Below, one piece after another: positions 33,601-48,600 of a DNA stretch of 64,000 nucleotides. The notes below the pieces were generated by a model, which worked only from the letters and a program-made list of their open reading frames with translations, searched no databases and had not been told where the DNA came from. Each line of letters starts with the position of its first letter. Position 1 is the first letter of the stretch. The position numbers and the translations under genes were made by a program. The DNA comes from Actinernus sp. WN-2022 (taxonomy: Eukaryota; Cnidaria; Anthozoa; Actiniaria; Actinernidae): contig JAOWCC010000019.1 of assembly GCA_030867875.1 (NCBI GenBank), positions 74,862,861 through 74,926,860 on the forward strand. The letters are read 5' to 3'.

Positions 33601-36600
33601 CACCTGTATACATTTGTACAGTCCTGCTCAAAAACTTTGCTTCCGAGGCAGCAAAATTTGATGGATAAACACCTTGCGGCTTGGTACCACCGACTGTAAA
33701 TGCTAGATGGCAAGCAATCAATGGTTGATGCTCCCTGGTGGCTTGCCATTTACTGTCTGTGGCACCAAACTGCCAGACAGCATCAACCATCGATGACTAG
33801 ATATTTCAAGATGTTTGGTGGCTAGCCATCAATGGTTGCAGATGCCATCTGGCAGTTTGGTGGCACGGACAGTAAACAGCAGGTGATACATGTACATGTA
33901 CCACCACCACTGGAAAGCATTGATGCCATCTGGTATTTGGTGGCGGTTGCAAAGTTTTAGAGTGGGACTGTATCTGTTTGATTTTTAACATTAATATGTA
34001 CAAACTGTATGGTGTGCATAACCTGGTGTAATATTTTTCAAATCTATTAGTTGTCAGGATTGAAAGTCTTACATAAAATTATTACTCTTTTATTCATCAT
34101 TGCAGATGTTGGGGTTAGATGGATCACTTGTGTTCCTAGTAAGTCTCTGTCCTTTAAGATAATTTATAATATAGATACGATAGTATGCGCGCTCTGATTG
34201 GCTAAGAAGCCATGTTTTATCAGAGTATATAACATGGTTAGCCGTGTTATATAGTTTTCAACTGGCGGTTTCCTTTCATCGCGCGCGTAAATCTATATTA
34301 TAAAACAGATAAAGAAGCCTTAAATCCATGTTTTATACTATCATAAAACACTCTGGTCATTTGAGAACACTCTAGAAATGTTGAAAGCACGTGCCTTCGG
34401 CTTGTGCTTTAACATTTCTCTCATGTTCTCAAATGCCCATCGTGTTTTATGATAGTATAAAACATGGCTAAGGCTTCTTTATTTGTTAAATATTACATCA
34501 CATTCTTATTGGTTTATCAATGATATCACTGATGTGCTCTTGTTTTGTCATTCCCCCTTTGTTTCAGGAACATGTTTTCTGGGTCGTTTCACTAAATACT
34601 TCTTTCATTTTGGTATTTGGTAAGTGTTGAAATCATTATTGGTCTGATGATGAAGGTGTACATTTGTAACAGGAAGGGGGTAAAGACCCGGGAGGGGGAC
34701 TCGCATATAAAAGGGGTAGGAATGCTCGTCGAACATTTTCGATTTGACCCGTAAGAGGTACTAAAATGGGCGTGGCTCAAGCTTATTTTGACTCCTAAAG
34801 GTACTGATAAAAACATGCCAACATTTTAAACTTTCGATGCCTTTTATTGCTATTACTTGATGTCGGTATCATCAAGCACATTCTTCCTTGTTGTTTTCAA
34901 AAGCGCTGTCATTCTCTAGCATTCGGTGACACCCGACCCCTAAAAGGTACCGCTTTACATAGAAATGTCTGTGTTTGATCGTGGATACCAAACTCCTGAT
35001 TTTGACCCCTAAAAGGTACGACGAGCATCCATGTACCCCTCACATAAGGGAGTCCCCCCCCCCCGGGGGTAAAGATGAGTGCACCTCCTGGGATAACAGT
35101 CTGCTAGACTGATGGGGGGTTTACTGACATTAAATAGAGACTTTACTTTCTTAGTGATCTGACTGCATGAGGAACAAACTAAACTGGTAATTTTAGAAAC
35201 TGTCATTTACAAAGGTATTTAATTATTCTTGGATTGAGGATTCTTAGTCCTCTAGCTAAATAAATAGTATAATCTGAGGCATATGATTCAATGTCTTCTA
35301 CATGCGCATGGTGGTACCAAGAAAGACAAGGGCAGGCTGTTCAGGGTAACAATTCCCTTCTCCATGAATAGCACAACAGGTTCTTTAGTAACATTATTTT
35401 ATGAAAATAGAGTGTTAGGACTCGGACAATTAAGGCCCAATGGCTTTTTCCATTCCTGAACTCTTTTTATCCCAACCTAATGTAATTTCTTTCCCATGTG
35501 TCCGCAGCCTTCTGTCCCTTCCACATTGGACAGTTTGCAGTTATTTTATTCTCTGTTGAAGATACTGTAAGTGTATAATCTACATTGTATTTATTATTTA
35601 TTGTTTATTGTTTATTATTAAACATATCATTTGTAGTGTTTGCCTCAAGAGCATAGAAACTCATCATTGGAGCTCATTCCGATATAATTATAAAGAGTTA
35701 CGTAATAAAGAAGAAAAAAAGTATACAAGTACTCACAGCTATACTATACAGAACAAAGGGATACTACAGTAATATATTTGTGGTACGTTATGGATCAGAC
35801 AGTTTGTTAAGATATATGGTTCCTATTTGATGGATTCTAGAAACATTTGCTGGTTTGAAGTACAGTTTGAACACTGAAAAACATTTTTTTATTCTGGAGT
35901 TCTGTTAATAGAACCTTGAACCATACAGGAAAGCATACATTTTTTGTTGGTCGGAAAAATAGGGCAATCTTTCTTGAAAAATCTCTGCAGCTGAGGAGAG
36001 CAGATGACTGTGCTGAGCAGCAAAATATTGTAGTTACTCTGATCTTCCATGTCATATACAGATGTACAGTATATGGGTTATATGGTCAAACTATTCTATA
36101 AATGTTAAATTTTAATTCTTATTGTTAACAGTATTTGGTAAACTTAATACTTACATGGCAGGCCTAAAATAATCCTTAGTACGACTAGTAAATAAAATGT
36201 ATTTGCCAGCCAGCGAATGTTAGTAACCAAGTGGGCAACTAATCGGTAAGTTTTAGTTGCCATATCAGTCGCATTTTCGAGCCCAGCATGTAAGTTACAG
36301 TACACAATCATGTACCTGTATCAATTTCTGTGCCAATAAAAGCCAGTACTGTTTTCTTTTGCAGATCCAGTCTTCTAAGTTTGAAGGAGTTTTAATGACT
36401 GTTCTTGGCTACATTATTCTAGCTGCATGTCTTGTCATGTGTCATGTATCCTTAACATTGATACTCATGTCTGTGTACAGTATATACTGCTGTTACAAAT
36501 ACATGGACTGTATTAATACTGTTTTGTAAGCTTGCATGGAGCTTTTATGTCCAGTTCTTTAAAGTCATATTAATTATAACCCCTGGGCACAGCCTATTAG

Positions 36601-39600
36601 GCTATCAGGCCCCCATTACCAAAAACAGGGCTAAAATACTGTCTTCTTGAGGTTTACATATAGTCCTACGTAGTCATGCCTTTTATTGATGATGTTTTGG
36701 TTTCCTTGACTGATGTTCACAGACCGTATCCTCACTGTGTTCTCTAAAAAGGTAGGATTTTTCAACTTAAGCAAAAGGTGGTATGTGACAAGTTACTTCA
36801 TTTACAGTAAAGGGCTTTTTTGTTTAATTGTCTTTTTGTTACTTTTTCCCGTGCTTTGCTTTGGTGTGTGTTTCTCACTAGGGATATGGGTTAGATTATG
36901 TTTTACTGTATGATAATTATCTGAATTGTTATACATATTTTACATTTGATCTAGATCTATATAGTTAGTGTAGAACTATTCTTATTCTCTTTTCTCAATA
37001 CTGTACATTAGCTTTAATGCTAGATTTAGTACCTTAGTACGCTAGTCACCCCGTATCTCGTCAGTTCTTGTGTGAAAGACTCTTAGTACCTTAGTACGCT
37101 AGTCACCGCATATCTCGTCAGTTTTTGCGTGATAGACTCACTAGGGGCAATAAGATTAAAACAGTTCTTGTGTATCAGAGTGGTTAATTAAAGTGACTAA
37201 ATTAGTAGTTATATATGCTTCAGTTGTATGTACTAGATATTGGTACTAGGGGCAATAAGATCAAAACAGTTCTTGTGTATCAGAGTGGTTAATTAAAGAG
37301 AGGAGGCCTTAGTACGCTAGTACGAGTGACTAAGCAAAAATTAATGCAAACGCTGTCCTATACCAGGCATCATATGTACATCGAGCATAAATAAAATATT
37401 GTATTGTATTGTCTAGTAGATACCAAACAAAACAAACAAGACTTCATTTATATTTTAATCAATATTATATAAAATGCATTTAAGCTGGGAAACAAACCAA
37501 ATTATGTATTCATATTGTTACTTATAATATAGATACGATAGTACAAAATGTATGCGCACTCTGATTGGCTAAGAAGCCATGGTTAGCCGTGTTATATAGT
37601 TTTCAACTGGCGGTTTCCTTTCATCGCGCGCGTAAATCTATATTATAAAACAGATAAAGAAGCCTTAAATCCATGTTTTATACTATCATAAAACACTCTG
37701 GTCATTTGAGAACACTCTAGAAATGTTGAAAGCATGCGCCTTCGGCTTGTGCTTTAACATTTCTCTCATGTTCTCAAATGCCCATCGTGTTTTATGATAG
37801 TATAAAACATGGCTAAGGCTTCTTTATTTGTTAATTAAACATTAAAATGTAAGAATTCACAAAAATCCAGAAATGAATGTGTGATGTCATAAGCTACCTT
37901 TTTGTGTGATGCAGCCCAAGTTATATTGTGTTAACATATGTAAATAAAGTATTGGAAGTTATGGAGTGTTTTACTAAAGTTATGATTATTTATAATCCAT
38001 CAAATATTTTCTCTCGCGCGTGATTGGTTAAATGCTCTACATGACCCAATATTTTCTCTCCGTGAGTGGGAAATATCAGCGAACACTGTCACCCCCTGTA
38101 AGCGTATAAGCGTACGTCAAAGAAAATATTTTAAGGATGATAATGACAATAACCTTGGACATTATCTGATCCTCGAAGCTCACAGTATCCCTTGAACTGT
38201 TCTCTTCTCAGATCAGATAATGTCTGTGGATGAAATATGTATTTGTATTCATTGCAATCAGTCCCACATTATTTGCTTTTAAAATACATGTATGACATGG
38301 TAATAAGACTGTAAGTTTTTCTAGATTATGAGTTCACTCTTTTAAATAGGCATGAATTGATTGAATTGTTGTTACTTTCCAGAGCCAAGAGAATATTTGG
38401 GCTGTGTTATGTTGTAGTAAAAGTAAGTTTATCAGCATAATGTAAGTATTGTTACAGTGGGTCTCAAACACCCTTCCATGTTCAATCAGAGCCTTAAAGG
38501 GGAACTAAACTCTAAAATCAACCCAATGTCTATACAAACATTATATTCGAAATAAATAGGTTCTGCTATTTAATTGTTCTGTGTTGGGCATCTACGAAGA
38601 GAAAATCCGAAAACCTTACTCACAGCCTCCGCTATGTACAGACGGCTCAAGTCTCGTAATTTGTGACGTAGTATATGGGGAATAAATTAGTTTTGCCATG
38701 CTGTCCCTGACATTGAATAGCAGGACTAATGCAGGCATCCCAGACCTCCTATATTTCCTATATATCCTATAATTTGTATAGGATCCTATAAAGAGCCTAT
38801 ATTTCAAGAAATCCTCCTATATTTCCTATAAATAGGATGTATGCTGAGTGATACATTTATATTTTGCACTTTTTAGCATTTTTGTTGTGAATTAACAAAA
38901 GCAAAATTCTTTCCTATCAAAAAAACAAAACAGGTTTGATCAAACACATTAAAAGTTCACATGTTTTAAAAATTGTATGTTTATTGTTTACTATTTATTG
39001 TTTGAAAGCTATTTTAGCTCCTATAAAGTGTCTATATTTTGGGGGAAAATCCTATATTTTCCTATATTTAGAACTTGCACAGCCTATATTTCCTATCAAA
39101 TTTGTCCAAAAAGTGGCTGGGATGCCTGCTAATGGCTTCCAATTACAGACCATTTGTGCTGGAGGTGTGATCATTCTTCCTTGGTATGTGTGACGTATGT
39201 TATGGGGAAATTTGCACTGAATTGAGCCGTCACACTATAGATTTTTCAGCGGAAAATCAAACTTGGAGACTAATTTTCTCCTCATAGACGTCTAGGATGC
39301 TCCAGGATGCTCTTTGAAAAACTTGTCACTTTCTCATTACAATCATTGTTTGCATTCTATTTTATTGATTACTTGTAACTGTGTTAATAATTGTTATGGT
39401 AAGTTATTGTCTATTATTTAATAATGTAATATTATAATTCGGAGTAAGAGAACAATTTAGTGATCCACTTGTCCTTCGGACAACCACCAGGAGCTGTGGT
39501 TGTCTGAAGCCCACAGTACATGTACTTGTCCAAAAGCAAGATTGCTTGCAGGGAATCAGATATGTGCTTGTCCCACAGACAAGTCATGTCAAAGATTTAA

Positions 39601-42600
39601 TTCATGTCTGAATCAATTTTTTGCTTGTCCCGGACAATCGGACACAGGTTTTGGCACACCCTGCAATATTGTAGTTTTTGTGTACATTGTACATAAAATA
39701 TTATGTTGATTAATTTTTATTTATATAACTTGACTCCCTGTATAACGATTTAATCAAAAAAAGTATTTGCCTTGGTTGAGTTTTCCAACTAATTTCAAAG
39801 AAGGAATTAATATTGATATTCAACAGATATGTTAATTTTTTTTTAAATTCCTTTGCCTATGATAGTCACCAGAATTTTTATCTTAATCTGCTTCAAGCAC
39901 AGCCAGTTGGTAAATCATGACGTTCCCTTCCCTTTTCAGGTGTCTCTCTTAATGATTGTGGAAATAGGAGTATTCCCATTAGTTTGTGGATGGTGGCTTG
40001 ACATCTGTTCTTTAGTAAGTTTCCTCTGGATACAATGTGTAACAGGGATCAACTGTAATCTACATGCATAATTAATATATAATTAATATGTATCTAACAA
40101 TGGTGTATGTCCAGCAATCAAACTAGGCTTTCAACAGATGCATACAGTAAATGCAAAGGACCTAAATTAACATTGCATACCTAAAGAGGACCTACTGTAT
40201 TCTATACCAGCAAATGTGGCCAAATTACTATGATTGCTTGTGACTAAAACATTCCTGACAATAAAATTTGGCAACTGGTTTTAGCTTAAGTAAATGACTA
40301 AATAAGGAATAATATGTCCAACACTCTTGTGTGTTCGGCTTCTTTGAGATTTTACAAATTTTCAGCAAAATCAGACCCCATTTACCTTCATTCTCTCCTT
40401 TTTATCTCTATTTAACCAAGTGACAGAAACCTTCGCTCAGAAGATGTCATTTTAAAGCACTTGTTTTAAAATATATTGCAGGTGCAGCTTTTGTCATAAG
40501 GCCACACTCTACATCATTGTACTGACTAACAATAATAATTGTTAGTCACTATATGTAGGGTGTGGCCTGTGACCACATTTTTTGTGTAATTTTTTTTAAT
40601 TTCGAGCTGTCTATACATGCATGATATAACATCGTTTTTTGACATCCATTTTTTTTACAACAACTGATCTTGTTTTTTTTTATTCAAGGTACAATGTATG
40701 ATCATTCGTATAATATATATTGCATCATCATGCCCTAGAATCACCTTTCCCCTGCAATTTCCCTGCTCACTTGACTTTATTTAATTATGCAATTATGATC
40801 ATTAATTTTATTGTGGCATGTCGCAGCTAGCACCTCATAAATCTACAACGATTTTGACCATGTGAATCGATGCAAATGATGATAAATAACAGAATATATA
40901 TCATGGTACTACAATAAATATCACAAATGTGTTTATTGTAATACATGCAGAATTTGGCATTAGCATGACCTCTCATACCAATTTTCTTTGCAGGCCCTGT
41001 TTGGTGCCACACTAAAAGACAGAGTTCAGAGCATGCGTTCTGCTCCAGGCACAGCTATGTTCCTCCACTGGTTGGTAGGAATGGTGTATGTGTTCTACTT
41101 TGCATCCTTTGTGTTGCTTTTGAGGGAAGTTCTTAGACCTGGTGTCCTGTGGTTCTTAAGAAACCTAAATGATCCTGACTTCCATCCTGTGCAAGAGGTA
41201 ACAATATTTGACTAAAAGTAGATTTCAGTTAGATTTCCAAACATTTCCTAACATTCTATTACAAGGAATTGGTGACCATACTACTTAATCATGTTTTTAA
41301 TATATAATTACAGAGAATTAATTGCCAGTTATCACACTAATATTATTGCTTATGAAATACTAACTATTAGATAATTACCAAGGCTGACAGTATTATTAAT
41401 AATATTGCAGCCAGCTGAGGGCACAGCCAAAGCTGGCTGCAATATTATTAATAATGCTGTTGGCTGAAGTAATTATCTATTATAGTTATTGTGCCTTATG
41501 CAGTTCCATTGGTCTCTCTCTGCGATATATCAACGACTAAAGCCGCACTTTCTCTATTGTTCTTGCATACACAAAACAATGAAATTAGTACATATTGTCT
41601 ATCATTTCAGGTGGGAATTACTGTACAATAAAACCATTGGGAAGCATTGTTTGCCAGAAATTTTGTTGAATAACAGTTATTGATTGCAAGGTTTTCATAG
41701 TTATTTTCTCTTCCACATTTGTGTCTGATAATGTAGTGTTGTGGTCAAATTGACAGCCACCATCTTTCTTGGTATGGTAGATTGACATAATGCAAACATT
41801 TTCGAAAATCTCCACTTTGAGAAGCATTTAAAAAAGGTGCATTTTCAATGCAAATGATCCTACTTTTCACCATTTGGGCAATTCCACACGAGACATGATG
41901 AAAATGAAAATTTTCAAATCTATTATTTTTTAGCAAACTTTATTTTAGTTAAGAGCAGACATCTTGGTCTATCAGATACAAGTGAGATATTGTGAATGTT
42001 GGCCACACCAGCTCCACGAGGGCCTTGTTTAAGCACATTCCCAAAATGTAATGTCTGCAACAATTTTTTGTGTAATGTCCACAACGCATATTTAAAGCAA
42101 ATAAAAACTACTACAGTGAGCTTTGTTGAACTTTATCATTATAGTTGGGAACTGGTTATTAGCAAGTTCAGAAAGTCCATTTGTTTTCTTGGAACTCCTC
42201 ACAACTCACAGGAATTAAGAATTTAAAAAGTTGACTCAAACCTGTGGTTGTTTTTTGCTGTAATGTTCGCAACAAACATTTAGATATTAATTAAAAAATG
42301 GTAATGAGAGGAAATTATATATTTTTAAATTGAAAATAGAGAGGCCCACCTAAGGTGTGCTATGTATAAATTTAAGCAGCACAGCTATTTTAAATTAAGT
42401 TTGGGAAGCATTTGTAATCTGATTTTTGGTCTCTGAATGTAATGTCCGCAACGTGGAATTGCGTGTTTTACATGTGGACAGAAGGTGAAAACACATAATA
42501 CAACCTCAAGTTGAAACAACTTGCTTGCTTGATACACAATAAATACTGATACACAAGCTTGAATTCATACATGATGCAATTCACTGATTTACTCTCACTC

Positions 42601-45600
42601 AGTAGTAATCACCAACAAGTTTTGACCACTGTGTATTTCTTTTTTGTTTGTAGATGATCAGACTGCCTGTCTACAGGCATGCCAGAAGGTTCCTCTTGTC
42701 ACTGGTAAGTTTTAAATTTATTCTTTGTGTCACAAGAGAAAAACTGGATTTTTGTTCTTTGTCCTTTTTTTTTTATCTGTTTCATTTTTATTTTTTTCTA
42801 TGAATTCAATGTCTTCTACATTTCAGTTTACCCAGGATGTTGCACTGATTATCTTAAAATGATTATGACACACTGGTTAGCTCATTTGGTAGAACACAGT
42901 CTAGTTTAGAGTGTGGGAGGTCAGGGATTCGAATCCCGGCTGCGTCCTTGGATAGGGACTATTATCGACAGCGGAAAGACCCTGTTTTTGGTCTGAAAAT
43001 AAATGTTATATATTGGGAAATGTTTTTCACTGACAGTAATTTTGAGCCCTTTTATTGTCAGGTTGTGTTTGGCACTACTGTTCTTCTCATGATGTATCTT
43101 CCTGTCAGTCTCATCAAGACATTCATGCCAAGCTTCCTCCCCTATAATGTGCAGCTCTCTAGGTAATAGGTCTTTTGCAGCTGATGGTTACGTGTTGATA
43201 TATGACTTCAATAACGAATGAATTGAGCTCACAACCTTTGCTGGATGGCAAACAAACTTCAAAATGCAGTTTTAGAAAGATTAACAATAGATTGGAGGTG
43301 GAAAATAGCATTTACAGGTTTTGCTAGTAATACTACCGATCGTGTACAAGTGCCTTTAAAGTGCAAGTATCATGAATCAACTCCCTCCCTAGAGAAAACT
43401 ACTACAATAGAATCCCGTAGGTTTTCTTTGTGACATCACAAGATGAATCAATCCCGCAATTCGGGTAGTGTTTATTCTAGTTTAATTTCTGCTCCTGCCT
43501 CTCAAAGAAAACTAAGTTAGACAACTGAAGTATATCAGAAATAAAATTTGGGGCAACAAGAGTTCATGTTGTTTTTGGCTTTACTTGCACTTTAAATAAA
43601 TGAAGTAAGATTTGCTTGCCATCCAGTACAACCACTGAGTTGTCTCAAGTTAAGGTGCTTATAAGCACTAGTTGAGTTGGGTGCAGTAAAGTGTTTTAAA
43701 TCTTTTTCCACCATTTTTGGACGATTAATGGTTGTAATAATAATATTACAAAGGCCTTGAAATGACATCATCTAAGTCGCATTATGCTAATGATTGAGTC
43801 ATAACATTGAAGCGAATGTGTTTATTTTTTAGTTGTTTTTCAAGCATCAGACATTAGATCCTTGTAATCTTATTGAAGTTTATTTTGACATAAAAAAATC
43901 ATAACCTTGCAGTTGCCCTGATACTGTAACTGTATTATTTTTTCAGTGAGGCACCTGTGAGTGAGTTATCTCTGGAGCTTCTCCTCCTTCAAGTAGTTCT
44001 ACCTGCCTTACTGGAGCAGGGCCACACCCGCCGATGGCTGAAGGGACTCATCAGAGGATGGGCGGTGTCTGCGGCCTTTCTACTGTAAGTCAGTGTTTGA
44101 CAATAACTTTTTGAAGTGCTGGTCAGTGGGCTAGCAGTGCTCGAACTTAAAGTACATAATAATTTATAATTCCTGGCCAGTTATGCTTTTTATTGAAAGC
44201 TTAGACCTTAAAAGATAGGGGGAAAAATGTTTTCGTTATTTATTTAGCGACTAAACTTCCAAAACGTGTTCTGTGGATGACGTCAAACTAGACCCAGTGC
44301 CAATTTTGTAAAGAGCTTTCGCGCGCTTGATTTTCGTCCACAGGCAACCCAAGACACGTTTTGGGGCAACTTTGAAAGGCCAATACACCATGACAAATAA
44401 ATCAAATCAACTTTTTATTCTGGCCGGAATCCTTTGTCTATGGCCTCTTGTCTCTTCGTAAGAAACATAATTAGCCAGGGCTTATATGCACTAACTTTTT
44501 GCTCTGGTGGTCCATATAAGACCAGTGAGCTAAAAATGCACTGGTCCAGAATGGGAAGTCACTGGTCCCAATTTATTATTATTTGTTCCTTTCCTTTAGA
44601 CAATAAAAGAAGCTGATAATCCGTGACTCTGTTTACGAATTACACACACGTCACAACTCCCCAATTTTTACTGCCGCATGCAGAAAATTACGAACATGGC
44701 ACCGTATTGTTTCCCATGATTCAATTCATGATAAGTCGAGCCCAGTCCTCTAGTTGCCAAAATCTAGCGAGCCTGAGTTTTTTTTGTTTGCTTTTGTTCG
44801 TGTTGCCGATCGCTGGTAAAATCATCACTGTTTTAATCGTTCGTGCCATGTTCTGGTTCTAAATCAAAATCATATTTACAGAACGAATAAATGTACTCGT
44901 CCAGGGGACGGGTGAAGTAAAAATTTACTCGTTTTTCTCGATTTTTATTCGTTTTGGATGAGTGGACGACCGTTAAGTTCGAACACTCGCTAGAGAGTAG
45001 AAAAGTGGTAGCCCAAAGATCCAACTTACTAATCCAGACAATCAATACCCCTTATTCCTTTTATAAATGAAACAGAGAAGAATAAATCACGTATCTTTTA
45101 GTTTATGTATTTGTTAAATCTACACAGTCATGACAAAACATTTTTCAACAATCTTCCAGCTGCTTGTACTGATTACACTTTTTTGCTTGTCGGTCTTCAT
45201 GGTCATCTTGTGGACAACGTCCCTCGCCATCTGACTCATCTTCTGCAGGCTGCTTCCTCAAAGAGGAAGCGTGAAAAAAAACTGTGCACGAAAAAATAAA
45301 ATGGTGGCCAATGGACGTTCCTTGCAGGTCCTTATATCTGACTTAGAGGCGAGCAAACGAAGCTTCTTCCACGATGGCGGTCGGTGTAACGAGTTGTACA
45401 TTTGGATTACATTTCTCCAAATCTATCGAAACTAGAAACGAGCTCCAGATCAAGCTCTCCAAAACAGAAAATGATCACAGGCGATGCAAGGAAGCAAACC
45501 GTTTTACAACAATTTTACTAGCCCACCGCTAATAGGTTATTTGCAGCGTTATAAATAGTGAACAAATAACCATGCCCGTCCTTAATGCTTTTAAAAACAA

Positions 45601-48600
45601 GAAGTTGTAGAAAGTAAACAAGCCCTGTCCTATTAGAATGCTAGATGTTTAATGTTTAGAATTAAATAAGTCATTAAACAAAATAAACAGGGAAGAAAGA
45701 GCAGATTTCGTAAGAGTGGGACAAATTACTGTAGCTTACTGTACCGTAAGTCCGTAACTCTGTAATTTGATTGGAACAACAGGGAAACCATTTCAATGTC
45801 ACAGCATGCCGTACAGTAACCGTGCCGTAGTTTTTGCCCCACTCATACAAAATCTGCTCTTACTACTGTTGACAAACTCTGTAGCCCTTACTTTGAAGTT
45901 TAATATTTGTGTTTGATTTGAATTTCGCGCGATAAGAAATCAGTAGGGAGGAACTCGAGCAGAGCATCACAGAGATGTTCCGGCTCCACAAATGATGAGT
46001 GTTAATAACCTGCCATGGCCCATTTATACCGCAACGTCCTCTTTAATGTCCAGCTTCTTTTTCATGTTGTTTTTGCACAGGGACCTGAGGTCATATCTTC
46101 TTGGTGATGTTTCACTTGATGGCCAGGAAAATGTGAGTACCGCAACCCATGCATAACCATCTGATATAGTGCTTGTTAACACTGGTCCTTAAACGACTTA
46201 ATAGTCTACTTTCAAATTACTTTCTTTATAACATAGAGGGCAAAATTACCCAACTCTGATTGGCTAAAGACAGAGGGCTTTTTTCTTAATTGAGGGCAGT
46301 ATTACTTGTACGCGATTGGTTGATTTGTTACCTAGCAACAGGCTTCGCGCTGTCAAAGTTGGTCGAGAATTTTAGTTTGCCTTCAGCTCGAGTGTACTTA
46401 TGTGTTCCAAAAAGCGAACAAATAAGGATTTCTCAAGCATTTAATTAATGACAGCAAAAAGTTTATAGGTGAGTCCACTAATCTGTTAAGTGTTATTCTA
46501 CAATTTTCTGAAGGATTTTCATCGGCGGAGCACACGTAGTCGCGTAGCCGCAGCGTAGGTTTTTGTTTTCAATGTCTTTGTCTCGGTACCCTGCGAGCAG
46601 AGGTTTCTCATCTCTTTGCCTTTCCTGTCGCCGAAAGAAACCTCTGCCACGAAACGATTGCTTTTCGCGTTGAGCATGCGCCACGGTATCTGGATTGCCA
46701 TTGGCCGGAAAAAAACGAGACGGTAAGCATTGTAGATTCATTGTATGTATATTTCAAATTGTCCATTTCCTATTGTTATAAACGGCAGTGGAGAAAATAA
46801 ATTAATGTCCTTCTTCGAAGGTATAAATCAAAGCTTTCTTTAGGATAAATTAAGGTAGATTTATTGAACGGTAATTTCAAGGTCTTCTGTGCAGTTCAGT
46901 AAAGTAAGGAGAAGACAAAGCCGGAGTTTGAAGCCCGTTCGTATCAATCGTCGGCAAACAACAAACGCGTTGCGACATAAAGAACGGCTGCGAAGGATAC
47001 TGTGGGCTCTTGCAAAACCAACGAAGATCGCCAAAAAGTCATGCCCGAGTGATATCAAACAGGTAAAACCGGTTTGGTAACTGGTTTATCACGTGGTTTA
47101 CCTCCAAGATTTTGGAGGTTGCAAGTGCGCATGTTCAACGGGAAAAGCAATCGTTTCGTGGCAGAGGTTTCTTTCGGCGACAGGAAAGGCAAAGAGATGA
47201 GAAACCTCTGCTCGCAGGGTATTGTCTCGGAAAATTTTGACCTTTAATATTATAAACAAGTAATCGCATGGGTCCTCAAAGTTTTAAAACTTTGAAAACA
47301 CTCGTGAAATTAAACCTTAATTTCACTCGGCCCCATGCGATTACCTATACATACTGTTCGCGAACAAAAGTTCCATAACGAGGCTCGTGTAGTTTTTGTA
47401 TTTGATTCCCCTAAGCCTCAATATGGAACTTTGCTATTTTAGATAAACTTATTGAATGTATTTGCAATGGGAAATTGGTGATTTTTGTAATCATCATCAA
47501 CGTAAACAAAATTTAACATGTGGAATGGGATGTTCTTTTGGCCTTAGGTCGTTGGGTTAGGTCTTGCGAATAACATACCAGTCAACCCCAACGCCGGGAA
47601 TGCCAATAACGACCCTGCACCAGCTGAACAGCAAATACAGCAGGCTCAACCCCAGCCTGTAGTCCATAACGTAGAAGGGGCAGTGTTTGGATTTCAGCCT
47701 TACGTTCAACCCAAAGCATTTGTACTCAGGGTAAGGCCACAGTGTTCATACTTTAAGGCCACGTCAAACAAGCATGAGTGTTGAGGCATGAGGGTTGAGT
47801 GAGAGTTTTGTTCAACTCTCATCGACTATCATGCAGCCTGGTTAAACGAGCATGAGAGTTGAATGAGAGTTTTCTTCAACTCTCGCCGACTATCATACAG
47901 TCCTCGGTCAAACGAGCATGAGAGTTGAATGAGTTTTCTTCAACTGTCATAGACTATCATGCAGTCCTGTTAAATGAGCATGAGAACATATGAGAGTTGA
48001 AGAAAACTCTCATCAACTCTCATGAAGATTTGAACATGTTCAAATTCGATGAGAGTGGATGAGAGTTTGCGGTCAATCGAGAGTGAGAGTGTGAACTCTC
48101 ATCGACTCTCATGCACTCTCATCGAATTTGACCGGGGCTTTACGTAATTCGAATAACAAGTTCTCTTCCAGTTGTTAGTTTTATTTTATTATTCACCAAA
48201 CCATGCATTGCTGGTTTTTATGCACGACTTATTGAAATATCAAAGAAAAATTATACAGATACACTCGAAGGTTAGGGTTAAAAAATTATACAGTTTTTCT
48301 CCAAACGGCTTCTTCTCCACAGATCGTACTGCTGATACTATTCATGTGCCTGTCTCTGTCCTTCGCCAGTTTTGTCACCCTAACTGTGCCAGGTGAGAAC
48401 AAGGTTAACGTCCGTTATCATGTAGCTAGATAATGTCGTGCGGTCCATAACATACAGACCAACAAATTGAAGTAAATCAAAGCTCTACCTGAAATGAACC
48501 ATGTAATAAATAACCTATTAATGCATATGAAGCGAAAATTAAGTTGAGCTAATGTTAAAAGGCTTTTCAATTAAGAAATAATGACATTTTCCGTTTGTTA

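Noticed and set aside
36713..36913. 66-codon frame starting at 36713
   Set aside because: It overlaps the 29-nt MARCHF6 micro-exon in another frame; the rest is intron.
42868..42945. Possible tRNA gene
   Set aside because: Same reason: tRNA-like promoter boxes but a SINE body and no acceptor stem.
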